Shown here: positions 33,341 through 42,108 of the stretch, piece after piece
Position numbering within the stretch: position 1 is the stretch's first letter
How the letters are laid out: the number at the start of each line of letters is the position of its first letter
Assembly (NCBI GenBank): GCA_000508965.1
Contig: BAHV02000012.1
Coordinates: 1-64,000 of the forward strand
Reading direction: 5' to 3'
Length of the DNA: 64,000 nt
From: Dielma sp000508965
GTDB taxonomy: Bacteria; Bacillota_I; Bacilli_A; Erysipelotrichales; Erysipelotrichaceae
Notes under the pieces: model-generated
Databases searched by the model: none
What the model was told of the DNA's origin: nothing
Seen by the model: only the letters and a program-made list of their open reading frames with translations
Program-made: the position numbers and the translations under genes

Positions 33341-36300
33341 ATGAGTGTGCATTTACATACAAGAAGCTGTTACACCTTGCTGAAAAGTCCGCTGCGGATC
33401 AAAGAAATCGTAGCAAAGGCCAAAGCCTACGGATATCATGCGGTAGCGCTGACGGACAAGAATGTGATGCATGGCGCCATGGCTTTTTATCATGAATGTA
33501 TGCGTCAGCAGATTAAGCCGATTCTCGGTCTTGAATGTGATGTCAATCTGCATGATCAGATCATCCCTTTGCTGCTGCTGGCGAAAAATGACGATGGTTA
33601 CCGCTCGCTGATGGCCTTATCTACCTATTTGAACACTAAAAGCAAGATCATTGCCTTTGATGATCTGATTGATTATACAAAGGATTGTGTTGTGCTGACC
33701 GCCGGTGAGCATTCGGTTTTTGAACAGTATTTGATTAATGAAGATAAGGTGCGTCTGGAAGAAATCATTACCGAATTCAATCAGCATTTCCGGGATTTTT
33801 ATGTGTCGGTTGCAATGAATGATTCCGGTCTGTTCAGTATTAAAAATGCTTATCTGAAAGAAATTTGTCTGAATAATGGCGTTAAAACGACAGCTTTATC
33901 AAGAATCTATTATGCGGATCGTGAGGATGAAGAGAGTTACCGTGTACTATGTGCGATTGATCAGGGTGTTTCATTGCATGATAAGACATTAAATGTATCC
34001 TCACTGCGCTATTTCAGAACTCAGGAGGAGATGGCTCAGCTTTATGATGCCGATGATTTAGCGGCTACGGATGTGATTGCTGCGGCCTGTGATGTGAGAA
34101 TGGCTTTTCCAAAAGCATCGCTGCCGGTTTATGAGAATAAATTTCATGTCAGCAGCGAGGAATATCTGCGTCAGCTTTGTATGCAGGGATTAAAAAAACG
34201 CTTCGCTTATCAGGCGATTCCGGATGCTTATTACAGCCGTTTGAAATATGAACTTGATGTTATTTTGAAAATGCAGTTTGCCGATTACTTTTTAATTGTC
34301 TATGACTTCATTCGTTTTGCCCGTTCACAAAATATTTATGTAGGGCCGGGCCGCGGCAGCGCGCCGGGTTCTTTGGTTGCCTATTGTTTGGGCATTACGC
34401 ATGTCGATCCTTTAAAATATCACCTGCTGTTTGAACGTTTTCTGAATCCGGACCGTATCAGTATGCCGGATATCGATACCGATTTTCCTGACAACCGCCG
34501 TGATGAAGTGATTGACTATGTCCGTGATAAGTATTCGCAGGATCATGTGGCCCATATCGTAACCTTCGGTACCTTGGCTGCGAAACAGGTGATCCGTGAT
34601 GTCGGCAAGGTGCTGGGAATCGCGGTTCATGATCTCGATATGTTAAGCAAGGCGATTCCCAATGTTCCTAAGGTAACGCTTGATTATGCGTACAACATGG
34701 CGGATCAGCGGTTTAAGAAAATGATTCACGCGTCTAAAAACTTTGAACATCTTTATGCGATCGCGAAAAAACTGGAAGGCCTGCCGCGTCATGCTTCGAC
34801 CCATGCTGCCGGTATTGTCTTATGCGATACCGCGATATCGAACGTCTGTCCGCTGATGGAAACCGAAGAGGGAATTTATTCCACGCAGTTCACAATGGAA
34901 TATTTAGAAGAACTGGGACTTATCAAGATGGACTTTTTGGGGCTTAGAAATTTAACGATTATCGATGAAATCGTGCAGAATATCAATGCCTTGCAGACAG
35001 AGAAACTGGATATCATGAAAATACCGCTGGATGATGAAAAGACCTTCGCTTGTATTCAGGCAGCCGATACGGTCGGTATCTTTCAGCTGGAGTCAGAGGG
35101 AATGAAAAATCTGATTCGCAGGATGAAGCCCCGCAACTTTGAAGAGATTGCCGCTACAATTGCATTATATCGTCCAGGCCCAATGGAAAATATATCGCTT
35201 TATTTAGAAAATCGGGCACACAGCGATCAGGTTGTCTATGATCATGAGGATTTAATTCCGATACTTAAAGATACCTACGGCATTATTCTGTATCAGGAGC
35301 AGATCATGCAGATCGCGCAGAAAATGGCCGGCTTCTCCCTTGCGAAAGCGGATATTCTGCGTAAGGCGATGAGTAAGAAAAAGCTGAAGGATCTTCAGCA
35401 GCTGGAGAAAGAGTTTACACAGGGTGCTTTGGCTAAAGGATATGAAGAAGAGGTTGTACATAAGGTTTATGCTTTGATTTTGAAATTTGCTAATTATGGT
35501 TTCAATAAATCGCATTCAATTGCCTATGGCTTGCTTGCTTATCAGATGGCTTATCTGAAAGCTAACGCGCCTTTGCAGTTCTTTACAAGTCTTTTAAATA
35601 GTGTCATTGGCAGTGAGAGCAAGACCAGTGAATATATCTTTGAAGCCCGCAAACGGCGGCTGACGATTCTGCCACCAAGTGTTAATGAGTCAAACGCTGA
35701 TTATCTGATTGAGCAGCAGGCCATCCGTTTTCCGCTCTTAGGTATCAAAAATATCGGTGTGGCAGTCTGTGAAAGTATTCTGAAGGATCGTTCAATTAAC
35801 GGCCGTTATACTGATTTCTACGATTTTGTCGCCCGCATGGCTACTTGCAAAGTTTCACGGAAGTGCATCGAATGCCTGATTGACGCCGGAGCGCTTGATG
35901 ATTTTGGCATGAACCGAGCTTCGATGCGCGCATCACTTGAAGAGGCCATCCGTTATGCGGAAATTGTAAAGGTGGAGGATCAGAATCAGATTACGATTAA
36001 TTTCAATCTGGTATCGAAACCGGCACCGATTATGATCAAAGAAACAAATGAGCGCAAATGCGAAGCAGAAAGGGAAGTGCTTGGTTTCTATCTCAGCAAG
36101 CATCCGATTACTGAACTGCGTTCTCAGCTTGATATCAGAGCCCCGCTTTTGATTGATTATAAAGGGAAGATGGGTAAGGCTGAAATGTTTGGCCAAATCG
36201 AGCGCGTTCGCCAGCATAAAACCAAAACCGGTGATTTAATGGCTTTTGTGACATTGATGGATGAAACGACAACGTATGATCTGGTGCTGATGCCGCGCGT

Positions 36301-36424
36301 TTATCAAAAATATATTCAGTATTTGATAAAAGGCAGAATGGTTTTGATTCAGGGGGATATTACGCGTGAGGACAGCTGCTTGGTAAAACAGCTTCAGGAA
36401 GTGTCGCCGCCGGGCCTTGTATAG
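33341..36424 (+). CDS. dnaE: DNA polymerase III alpha subunit DnaE
   Basis: A 1027-residue C-family polymerase. The N-terminal PHP domain begins HLHTRSCYTLLKS; the catalytic DxD is D379 and D381 in MPDIDTDFPDNRRDEV, with GPGRGSAPGSLVAYC and NFGFNKSH-like YGFNKSHSIAYG motifs. A C-terminal OB fold follows (MFGQIERVRQHKTKTGDLMAFVTLMD). In Firmicutes DnaE works with PolC, which is not in this window, mainly in starting lagging-strand synthesis. Confidence 0.96.
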   Translation: MSVHLHTRSCYTLLKSPLRIKEIVAKAKAYGYHAVALTDKNVMHGAMAFYHECMRQQIKPILGLECDVNLHDQIIPLLLLAKNDDGYRSLMALSTYLNTKSKIIAFDDLIDYTKDCVVLTAGEHSVFEQYLINEDKVRLEEIITEFNQHFRDFYVSVAMNDSGLFSIKNAYLKEICLNNGVKTTALSRIYYADREDEESYRVLCAIDQGVSLHDKTLNVSSLRYFRTQEEMAQLYDADDLAATDVIAAACDVRMAFPKASLPVYENKFHVSSEEYLRQLCMQGLKKRFAYQAIPDAYYSRLKYELDVILKMQFADYFLIVYDFIRFARSQNIYVGPGRGSAPGSLVAYCLGITHVDPLKYHLLFERFLNPDRISMPDIDTDFPDNRRDEVIDYVRDKYSQDHVAHIVTFGTLAAKQVIRDVGKVLGIAVHDLDMLSKAIPNVPKVTLDYAYNMADQRFKKMIHASKNFEHLYAIAKKLEGLPRHASTHAAGIVLCDTAISNVCPLMETEEGIYSTQFTMEYLEELGLIKMDFLGLRNLTIIDEIVQNINALQTEKLDIMKIPLDDEKTFACIQAADTVGIFQLESEGMKNLIRRMKPRNFEEIAATIALYRPGPMENISLYLENRAHSDQVVYDHEDLIPILKDTYGIILYQEQIMQIAQKMAGFSLAKADILRKAMSKKKLKDLQQLEKEFTQGALAKGYEEEVVHKVYALILKFANYGFNKSHSIAYGLLAYQMAYLKANAPLQFFTSLLNSVIGSESKTSEYIFEARKRRLTILPPSVNESNADYLIEQQAIRFPLLGIKNIGVAVCESILKDRSINGRYTDFYDFVARMATCKVSRKCIECLIDAGALDDFGMNRASMRASLEEAIRYAEIVKVEDQNQITINFNLVSKPAPIMIKETNERKCEAEREVLGFYLSKHPITELRSQLDIRAPLLIDYKGKMGKAEMFGQIERVRQHKTKTGDLMAFVTLMDETTTYDLVLMPRVYQKYIQYLIKGRMVLIQGDITREDSCLVKQLQEVSPPGLV

Positions 36425-36454
36425 ATGTTTTTGTGATTATTTAACTGAAAATAA

Positions 36455-36483
36455 TTGACGAATTTACCTTTATATGGTAATAT
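36455..36483 (+). promoter_or_regulatory. rplU operon promoter
   Basis: TTGACG (36455-36460), 17 bases, TAATAT (36478-36483) preceded by TGG. Confidence 0.75.
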
Positions 36484-36489
36484 AACTAC

Positions 36490-36586
36490 GTTGTATGTCC
36501 TTTTGGCTTACAACCGCATGATACAGGGTTACAAGTACGCAAGTCTCCTGTTATTGGCGAGTCTTATGAAAGAAGGAGGTGCGATT
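36490..36586 (+). promoter_or_regulatory. Structured leader of rplU (L21 leader candidate)
   Basis: Starts with the hairpin GTTGTA (36490-36495) / TACAAC (36509-36514); ACAGG (36523-36527) and CCTGT (36547-36551) can form a second stem. An L21 leader is known at this place in low-G+C Gram-positives, and the position, size and pairing agree. No profile search was possible. Confidence 0.65.
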
Positions 36587-36898
36587 ATGTACGCAATTAT
36601 CGAAACAGGTGGAAAACAAGTTCTTTGTGAAGTTGGTTCAACAATCTTTGTTGAAAAATTAGATGTTCAGGAAGGCGAGCAGGTTGTCTTTGACAAAGTT
36701 GTTTGCTATTCAAACAGAACAACTAAAGTTGGTGCTCCTTATGTTAAGGGTGCTAAAGTTACTGCTAAAGTTGAAAAACAAGGCAAGGCTAAGAAAATCA
36801 CGATTTACAAATACAAATGTAAAGATGGAAGCTCACACCGTAAACAAGGTCACAGACAACCTTATACTAAATTAACAATCGAAGCAATCGAGGCTTAA
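36587..36898 (+). CDS. rplU: 50S ribosomal protein L21
   Basis: A 103-residue L21 of normal length: MYAIIETGGKQV, VFDKVVCYSN, KGKKI-like KQGKAKKITIYKYKCKDGSSHRKQGHRQPYT. AAGGAGGT lies six bases before ATG 36587; longer forms would start inside the leader and are not supported. It leads rplU-prp-rpmA. Confidence 0.97.
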   Translation: MYAIIETGGKQVLCEVGSTIFVEKLDVQEGEQVVFDKVVCYSNRTTKVGAPYVKGAKVTAKVEKQGKAKKITIYKYKCKDGSSHRKQGHRQPYTKLTIEAIEA

Positions 36899-36900
36899 TT

Positions 36901-37224
36901 GTGGTTACGGTTACAGTGAATACAGTGCAGGATGAGATAGCGGCCGTAGAGATAAGCGGACATGCTGATTTTGCTGAACATGGACAGGATTTAGTCTGTG
37001 CCGGTGTCAGTTCAATCGGTGTAGGTATTCTGAACGCATTGGAGGAACTGGCTGAAGGTGAATGCTCACTGCAAATGAACAGTGGCTTCATCAGTATACA
37101 CGTATTAAATCGTCATAATGAGGTGGTGCAGCTGATTTTAAAAGTCATGCTGATTCAGTTTCAGACTATGGCGGAAACTTATAAAAAATACATTCAAATA
37201 CAGCAAATGGAGGTGGCATCATGA
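36901..37224 (+). CDS. prp: Ribosomal-processing cysteine protease Prp
   Basis: A 107-residue protein with the catalytic pair His21 (SGHADF) and Cys33 (DLVCAGVSS). Prp removes the N-terminal extension of ribosomal protein L27 in Firmicutes, and the L27 encoded next has exactly such an extension. It starts with GTG two bases after rplU and overlaps rpmA by four bases, so all three are translated together. Confidence 0.94.
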   Translation: MVTVTVNTVQDEIAAVEISGHADFAEHGQDLVCAGVSSIGVGILNALEELAEGECSLQMNSGFISIHVLNRHNEVVQLILKVMLIQFQTMAETYKKYIQIQQMEVAS

Positions 37225-37505
37225 AATTTGTATTAGATATCCAATTATTCGCATCTAAAAAGGGAGTAGGTTCTACTAAGAACGGTCGTGACTCTCAATC
37301 AAAACGTTTAGGCGCTAAGTTGGCTGATGGTCAATTCTGCACTGGCGGTTCTATTATTTATCGTCAACGCGGAACCAAGATTCACCCGGGAACTAATGTT
37401 GGTCGCGGTGGTGATGATACATTGTTCGCAAAATGCGACGGTATCGTTAAGTTCGAACGTCTTGGTAAAGACAAAAAGAAAGTTTCTGTTTACCCACAAG
37501 CATAA
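37221..37505 (+). CDS. rpmA: 50S ribosomal protein L27 with Prp-cleaved extension
   Basis: A 94-residue L27. Residues 1-10 end in the Prp site IQLF, with cleavage expected before ASKKGVGSTKNGRDS, where the mature protein begins. L27's N-terminus reaches into the peptidyl transferase centre, so the extension must be removed. AATGGAGGTGG provides the ribosome binding site within prp. Confidence 0.97.
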   Translation: MKFVLDIQLFASKKGVGSTKNGRDSQSKRLGAKLADGQFCTGGSIIYRQRGTKIHPGTNVGRGGDDTLFAKCDGIVKFERLGKDKKKVSVYPQA

Positions 37506-37532
37506 AAAGTCCCCGAAAGGGGATTTTATTTT
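37504..37532 (+). terminator. rpmA terminator
   Basis: AGTCCCC and GGGGATT pair across a GAAA tetraloop, with flanking A and T runs (37504-37532). obgE follows with its own AGAGGTG; some read-through is likely because no clear promoter is seen between. Confidence 0.8.
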
Positions 37533-37556
37533 TGAAGCAAGAAAAGAGGTGCGAAC

Positions 37557-38840
37557 ATGTTTGTTGATCGCGTAAAGTTAAAAGTAAAAGCTGGCAAGGG
37601 CGGCGATGGTATCGTTGCGTTTCGCCGTGAAAAGTATGTACCGCTGGGCGGGCCAAGCGGCGGTGATGGCGGCAAAGGCGGCAGTGTTATTTTTCAGGTA
37701 GATACTGGAAAGTCAACATTGCTGGATCTTCGTTATAACCGCAAGATCGTCGCTGAAGATGGCGGCAAAGGCAAACCAAAGAAAATGCATGGCGCTGACG
37801 GCAAGGATACAATTATCAAGGTGCCGCCGGGAACGTTGGTAAAGCGCGAAAATGGCAGTATTCTCGCTGATTTGACCCGGCCGAATCAGCAGGCAGTCAT
37901 TGCTGCCGGCGGTAAAGGCGGCCGTGGTAATTTCCATTTTAAATCAAGTGTTAATTCAGCACCTGAATATAGTGAAATGGGTGCCTTTGGTGATGAATAC
38001 GATATTCAGGTAGAATTAAAGGTATTGGCGGATGTCGGCTTAGTCGGTTTCCCATCGGTTGGTAAATCAACCCTGCTTTCCGTTGTTTCAAAAGCTAAAC
38101 CGGAAATTGCTGATTATCATTTTACAACCATTACACCTAATCTTGGTTTAGTTCAGGTTGCTGACGGCCGCAGCTTTGTTATGGCAGATTTACCGGGATT
38201 GATTGAAGGTGCCAGCGAAGGCAAGGGACTCGGCATTCAGTTTTTAAGACATATTGAACGCTGCCGAGTAATTATTCATATCATCGATATGGGTGCCAAT
38301 GACGGCCGTGATCCTGTCGAGGATTATCGCATCATTAACAATGAATTGGCTTCCTATGAGTATCGTCTGATGGAAAGGCCGCAGATCGTGGTCGCTAACA
38401 AGATGGATCTGGATGCTGCCGCGGCGAATCTGCGCCGTTTTAAAGAAGCCTATCCAGATGTTGAGGTATTTGAAACCACAACGATTATTGCGGAAGGGTT
38501 GGACCCAGTATTGTATCGGGCTGCTGATTTACTCGCCGTGACTCCGGAATTCCCAATGCACAGCGAGGTTGAAAATCAGGAGAGCGAAGGGGTGCTTTAT
38601 AAATTTGAAGAACCTGAGAAACCGTTTGAGATTCATAATCTTGGCAATGGTAAATGGCAGATCGCTGGTGAAGAAATTGAACGTGCATATAATGCGACAC
38701 GCTTCAATTCTGAAGAAGCTGATCAGCGTTTTGCCCGCAAGATGCGTGTGCTCAATGTTGATCAGGCACTGCGTGATGCTGGCTGTCAGGACGGCGATAT
38801 TGTAGTTATCTGCGATACGGAATTTAATTTTATCGATTAA
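37557..38840 (+). CDS. obgE: GTPase ObgE/CgtA
   Basis: A 427-residue protein with the three usual parts: a Gly-rich Obg fold (1-158, start FVDRVKLKVKAGKGGDGIVAFRR in part), the GTPase domain (GFPSVGKSTLL, DLPGLIEGA, NKMD) and the C-terminal OCT domain found in Gram-positive Obg (about 345-427). It is needed for 50S assembly and growth control. The place after rpmA is conserved. Confidence 0.97.
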   Translation: MFVDRVKLKVKAGKGGDGIVAFRREKYVPLGGPSGGDGGKGGSVIFQVDTGKSTLLDLRYNRKIVAEDGGKGKPKKMHGADGKDTIIKVPPGTLVKRENGSILADLTRPNQQAVIAAGGKGGRGNFHFKSSVNSAPEYSEMGAFGDEYDIQVELKVLADVGLVGFPSVGKSTLLSVVSKAKPEIADYHFTTITPNLGLVQVADGRSFVMADLPGLIEGASEGKGLGIQFLRHIERCRVIIHIIDMGANDGRDPVEDYRIINNELASYEYRLMERPQIVVANKMDLDAAAANLRRFKEAYPDVEVFETTTIIAEGLDPVLYRAADLLAVTPEFPMHSEVENQESEGVLYKFEEPEKPFEIHNLGNGKWQIAGEEIERAYNATRFNSEEADQRFARKMRVLNVDQALRDAGCQDGDIVVICDTEFNFID

Positions 38841-38863
38841 GGGTGAGCAATCATCCTTTTTTT
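38839..38863 (+). terminator. obgE terminator
   Basis: AAGGGTGA (38839-38846) pairs with TCATCCTT (38851-38858) across GCAA, one G-T pair, then T7. Confidence 0.8.
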
Positions 38864-38966
38864 ACTGATTAATAATAATGAATAGTAAATAAATATTAAA
38901 TATCATTAAAAATTGTTGATTTAAATACTTTTATGTGAAATAATTAATTTGACGGAGGGAAAGTCA

Positions 38967-40163
38967 ATGAAAAACAAATTAATCAGTATCTTATCGGTAT
39001 CAGCCTTAGTGCTAGGACTAAGTGCTTGTTCGACAGAAAACAAAGACTCTAAACCGGAGACGGAGGTCAAGGAGCCGGTTGTGGAAACATTTGCGGCAGA
39101 GTATGAAATGAAGGGTACGACATCCAGCGGCAAGCCTAAAAATGATACATTCATTTTTGAAGGTAAAACGGAAGATGGTATCATCACAGAATTGAATTTT
39201 GATATTATTCGCAACAAGGGCAGCGAAGGTGAGTATTCGAAAAAAGATATTATGGGATATTTAATGAATATCTCTGATGCGGCGGTAGAAAAGACGGCGG
39301 ACGGCTATAAGCTGACAACTTTAACCGCTTATGGTTATGATCCTGCTTATGGTGAGGGTTCGCTTGCGCAGTTCATGGTATCAGCTTCATGCGATAATCT
39401 GACTGACACAACAACATTTAAGGAACTGAATTTCAGGGATGATGCCTTGTCTTCACCGGATAATGCCGTAGAAGTAGCGATGGATAAAGCGCTGCTGGCT
39501 TATGGCTATCTTGCAAAGGATGGCGGCATTGAACTGAATGAAGAGACATTGGTGAAGGATATCCTGAGCATGCATGGTTTATATGCCGATGGTTCTTATC
39601 AGGAAGGATCTAAGCGTATCTCATTTGCTGGCTATCATGGCGGCAGAAGCTACGGCGAACAGATGGCAGCTATTGAAACTTATATTTTAGAAAATAAGAT
39701 GACATTAGAAGATGTTTATGAAATGTTTAAAACAACGAATCAGGCTAGTGAACCGATCGAAGAAAGAGATACGATTTCCGGAGCGACAATTACCTTTGTC
39801 GGCGATTTCCAGAGAATGGTTTATCTCGCGATTCATGGTGAATTATTTGAAGGTGTGGTAACCCATACAACTACTGACGGCAGCACTAAGGTTGAGGTCG
39901 TTACCCAGGGTTACGGCGGTGAAATGGAAACCCATATCACTTTTGATGCGGAAGGTAAGATTACCGCAATCAATGTCAGAGATGCTCAGGAAACAGAAAA
40001 TGTCGGCGGTGTGTTAACGGCTGAAAATTCTGATTTCATCAATGCTTTAGTCGCTGGTCAAGACGATTTAAGCAAGGTAGATGCGGTATCAGGCGCTACG
40101 GTTACTTCCAATGCGATGACTAAAGCTGTCGAATTAGCTGTTGAATATTATAAAGGTTTATAG
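38967..40163 (+). CDS. FMN-binding lipoprotein with two flavinylation motifs
   Basis: A 398-residue lipoprotein: signal with lipobox LGLSAC, then a Glu/Lys linker. Two units each end in the ApbE flavin-transfer motif Dxx(S/T)GAT: DTISGAT with Thr274 and DAVSGAT with Thr378. The second unit (about 285-398) is a clear FMN_bind domain; the first (about 50-275) is more diverged. Such proteins carry covalently bound FMN outside the cell and pass electrons, as PplA does in Listeria flavin-based electron transfer. No apbE, ndh2 or rnf gene is in the window. CGGAGGGA precedes ATG 38967. A terminator follows, so it is a single-gene unit. Confidence 0.85.
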   Translation: MKNKLISILSVSALVLGLSACSTENKDSKPETEVKEPVVETFAAEYEMKGTTSSGKPKNDTFIFEGKTEDGIITELNFDIIRNKGSEGEYSKKDIMGYLMNISDAAVEKTADGYKLTTLTAYGYDPAYGEGSLAQFMVSASCDNLTDTTTFKELNFRDDALSSPDNAVEVAMDKALLAYGYLAKDGGIELNEETLVKDILSMHGLYADGSYQEGSKRISFAGYHGGRSYGEQMAAIETYILENKMTLEDVYEMFKTTNQASEPIEERDTISGATITFVGDFQRMVYLAIHGELFEGVVTHTTTDGSTKVEVVTQGYGGEMETHITFDAEGKITAINVRDAQETENVGGVLTAENSDFINALVAGQDDLSKVDAVSGATVTSNAMTKAVELAVEYYKGL

Positions 40164-40170
40164 AAGCAGG

Positions 40171-40197
40171 AACTCTCCGCACACGCGGGGAGTTTTT
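40171..40197 (+). terminator. Terminator of the FMN-binding lipoprotein gene
   Basis: AACTCTCCGC pairs with GCGGGGAGTT (one G-T pair) across ACAC, followed by T. Confidence 0.85.
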
Positions 40198-40202
40198 ATT
40201 AT

Positions 40203-40249
40203 CAAGGAATTTTCCTTGTAAATATTGGGTAGAAATCGTATATTATAAT
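40203..40249 (+). promoter_or_regulatory. Palindrome and -10 element before the lipoprotein triad
   Basis: CAAGGAA (40203-40209) and TTCCTTG (40212-40218) form a palindrome with a two-base centre. TATAAT lies at 40244-40249 without a clear -35. The palindrome may be an operator just upstream of the -35 region. Confidence 0.4.
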
Positions 40250-40324
40250 TAAAGAGAGGATTATTGGGCTTGACGATAATATTTAAAACAATCTATGTGC
40301 GTACATGGAGAAAGGGGCATTTTT

Positions 40325-42088
40325 ATGAAAAAACTGTTTCTCGTTTTATGCCTAATCTTATCAGGCTGTACAAAATACGAAGACCCATCTATTAGTGAAA
40401 ATCACAAGCTGCCGGAAGAAATCGCAACAAACAGTGAAATTGAAAATAATAATGAAACCTTTACCGCTTCATCAGCGGATAGTGAGAAAACGGATTATAA
40501 AGCAATGATGGATGCGTTAATTCATGATGAACGCGATCAAAGAGCGGCTGATTTGTTTGATGAAATAGTCTCAAGCCGTTATGATAACGCGGTATTCACG
40601 GCTGTCTTTGCTAATCAGCAGACACAGGTGCAAAGCTTTGATTCAAATCAAATCACCCGATTTTTCAGTCTTTTGAAAAATGGTGAAATCATCACCCTTA
40701 ATGAATCACAAACGGTAAAGGATAATGACTTAAAAATTGATCTTATCGCATCTAATGCGATGAATCAGCATATTCATTGTCAGTATATTTTTAATGAAGC
40801 AGACCCAATGCTGATATTATTGGATAATACGGATGAATATCAGATTCATTTCAAGTCGGCATTGGATGAGCCGATGTATAATTATTTTCAATTTCTGAAG
40901 TTAGGGATTGATGTAGACGCTGTTGATGCTGATAATTATGAACAACAATTTATTGATGAAACTGATATAACAGCAGAATATGATAAAACAGCATATCTAT
41001 TCAAAGAGGATCTAAGCTTATCCGAGGGGTTAATCAGAAAATCATTCGGTGATGCTTATGGTCAAAACTCAAATGATCTTAATCGAATTTTAGCGATGTT
41101 ATTCTATACTGGAGAAATGTCTTCCGCGCCTTCTTTTGATGAGGGAATATTTCGATATATTATCCTGAATCATGAATCAGAGCGCATCATCGGCGGTGAT
41201 GTGGAAGCTCTTTCTGAAATAACTTTTATGCGTAATGGCGTTGAAGAAACAATATTTTTAGATCGGCCGATTGCCGGGTACAGTATTCTGATGAACGGTG
41301 AAGTTTTCCGATCCGCATATCGTCAATTATTCAATCAGGAGTTCAATTGGGATGAATCAAAGTCATATCACAGCGGTGTTTTTGGCCGTGACGGTTATGG
41401 CTATTTCGCAGATCATGATCTCTATTATTATGCATGCTATTGCTTGGGCGCCATAGGCGGATATACCGGCTGGAATCTGCTGATTGAAGATGTGTTGGAA
41501 AATGATTCTATGGTCAATGTCAAGCTGCTTGATTTTTATACAAACTATGATTGGATTGGCAATGATAATTATGCCAAGCTTTATGATAAAGATTGGCAGC
41601 CGGTAAGCATTGCAGAGTTAGGGTGGGCAGAAGGATTACCGCTCAGAAATTTTCTTTTAAATCATCGTGACCTTTTTTTACAATGGGAGGTAAAATTACT
41701 GCATCGAGAGGATGGCAGCTATGCTTTTCTCTCAGCGTCGTGCCTCAATCAGATTGAACCTTATATCATGAATGAATCAATGATTGAAATTGTAAAAAAA
41801 CCAATGGCCAGCATATTGCCAAGTGATTTATATTTGATGCCGCAGTTTACAATATCGGGGTTGGATGCTTATCTGATTAATCAAGAAATTGCTGACAGCA
41901 GTTCTTCAGTTCGCGGCTTCATAGTCGAAAACGATGATAAACAAGTAACCGTAAAGGCCATCGACCGCTATTTATTACCATTCAAGGATCAGTATCTATA
42001 TTTTGTGAAGGATTCTTATACTTACGATAAAACGACTCAGGCATTTATTAATGCAGAGAAAATTTTAGCTAGGAAGCAATACTACTAA
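40325..42088 (+). CDS. Lipoprotein of unknown family (paralog 1 of 3)
   Basis: A 587-residue lipoprotein with lipobox LILSGC. Residues about 55-200 form an N-terminal domain beginning with a DERDQRAADLFDEI stretch. Residues about 235-587 form a larger domain with an acidic, Tyr-rich sequence (FRSAYRQLF, DLYYYACY, GYTGWNLLI, LHREDGSYAFLSA, PQFTISG). Both domains recur in the gene at 43458, and the second in the gene at 42109. I recognise no known family. It is exposed on the outer face of the membrane. ATG 40325 follows an AAAGGGG site. Confidence 0.75.
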   Translation: MKKLFLVLCLILSGCTKYEDPSISENHKLPEEIATNSEIENNNETFTASSADSEKTDYKAMMDALIHDERDQRAADLFDEIVSSRYDNAVFTAVFANQQTQVQSFDSNQITRFFSLLKNGEIITLNESQTVKDNDLKIDLIASNAMNQHIHCQYIFNEADPMLILLDNTDEYQIHFKSALDEPMYNYFQFLKLGIDVDAVDADNYEQQFIDETDITAEYDKTAYLFKEDLSLSEGLIRKSFGDAYGQNSNDLNRILAMLFYTGEMSSAPSFDEGIFRYIILNHESERIIGGDVEALSEITFMRNGVEETIFLDRPIAGYSILMNGEVFRSAYRQLFNQEFNWDESKSYHSGVFGRDGYGYFADHDLYYYACYCLGAIGGYTGWNLLIEDVLENDSMVNVKLLDFYTNYDWIGNDNYAKLYDKDWQPVSIAELGWAEGLPLRNFLLNHRDLFLQWEVKLLHREDGSYAFLSASCLNQIEPYIMNESMIEIVKKPMASILPSDLYLMPQFTISGLDAYLINQEIADSSSSVRGFIVENDDKQVTVKAIDRYLLPFKDQYLYFVKDSYTYDKTTQAFINAEKILARKQYY

Positions 42089-42108
42089 ATCGATAAGGGG
42101 AGATTATC

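Noticed and set aside
40261..40298. Second promoter (TTGACG at 40270) for the lipoprotein operon
   Set aside because: The -10 at proper spacing is poor (CTATGT), so it is not listed.
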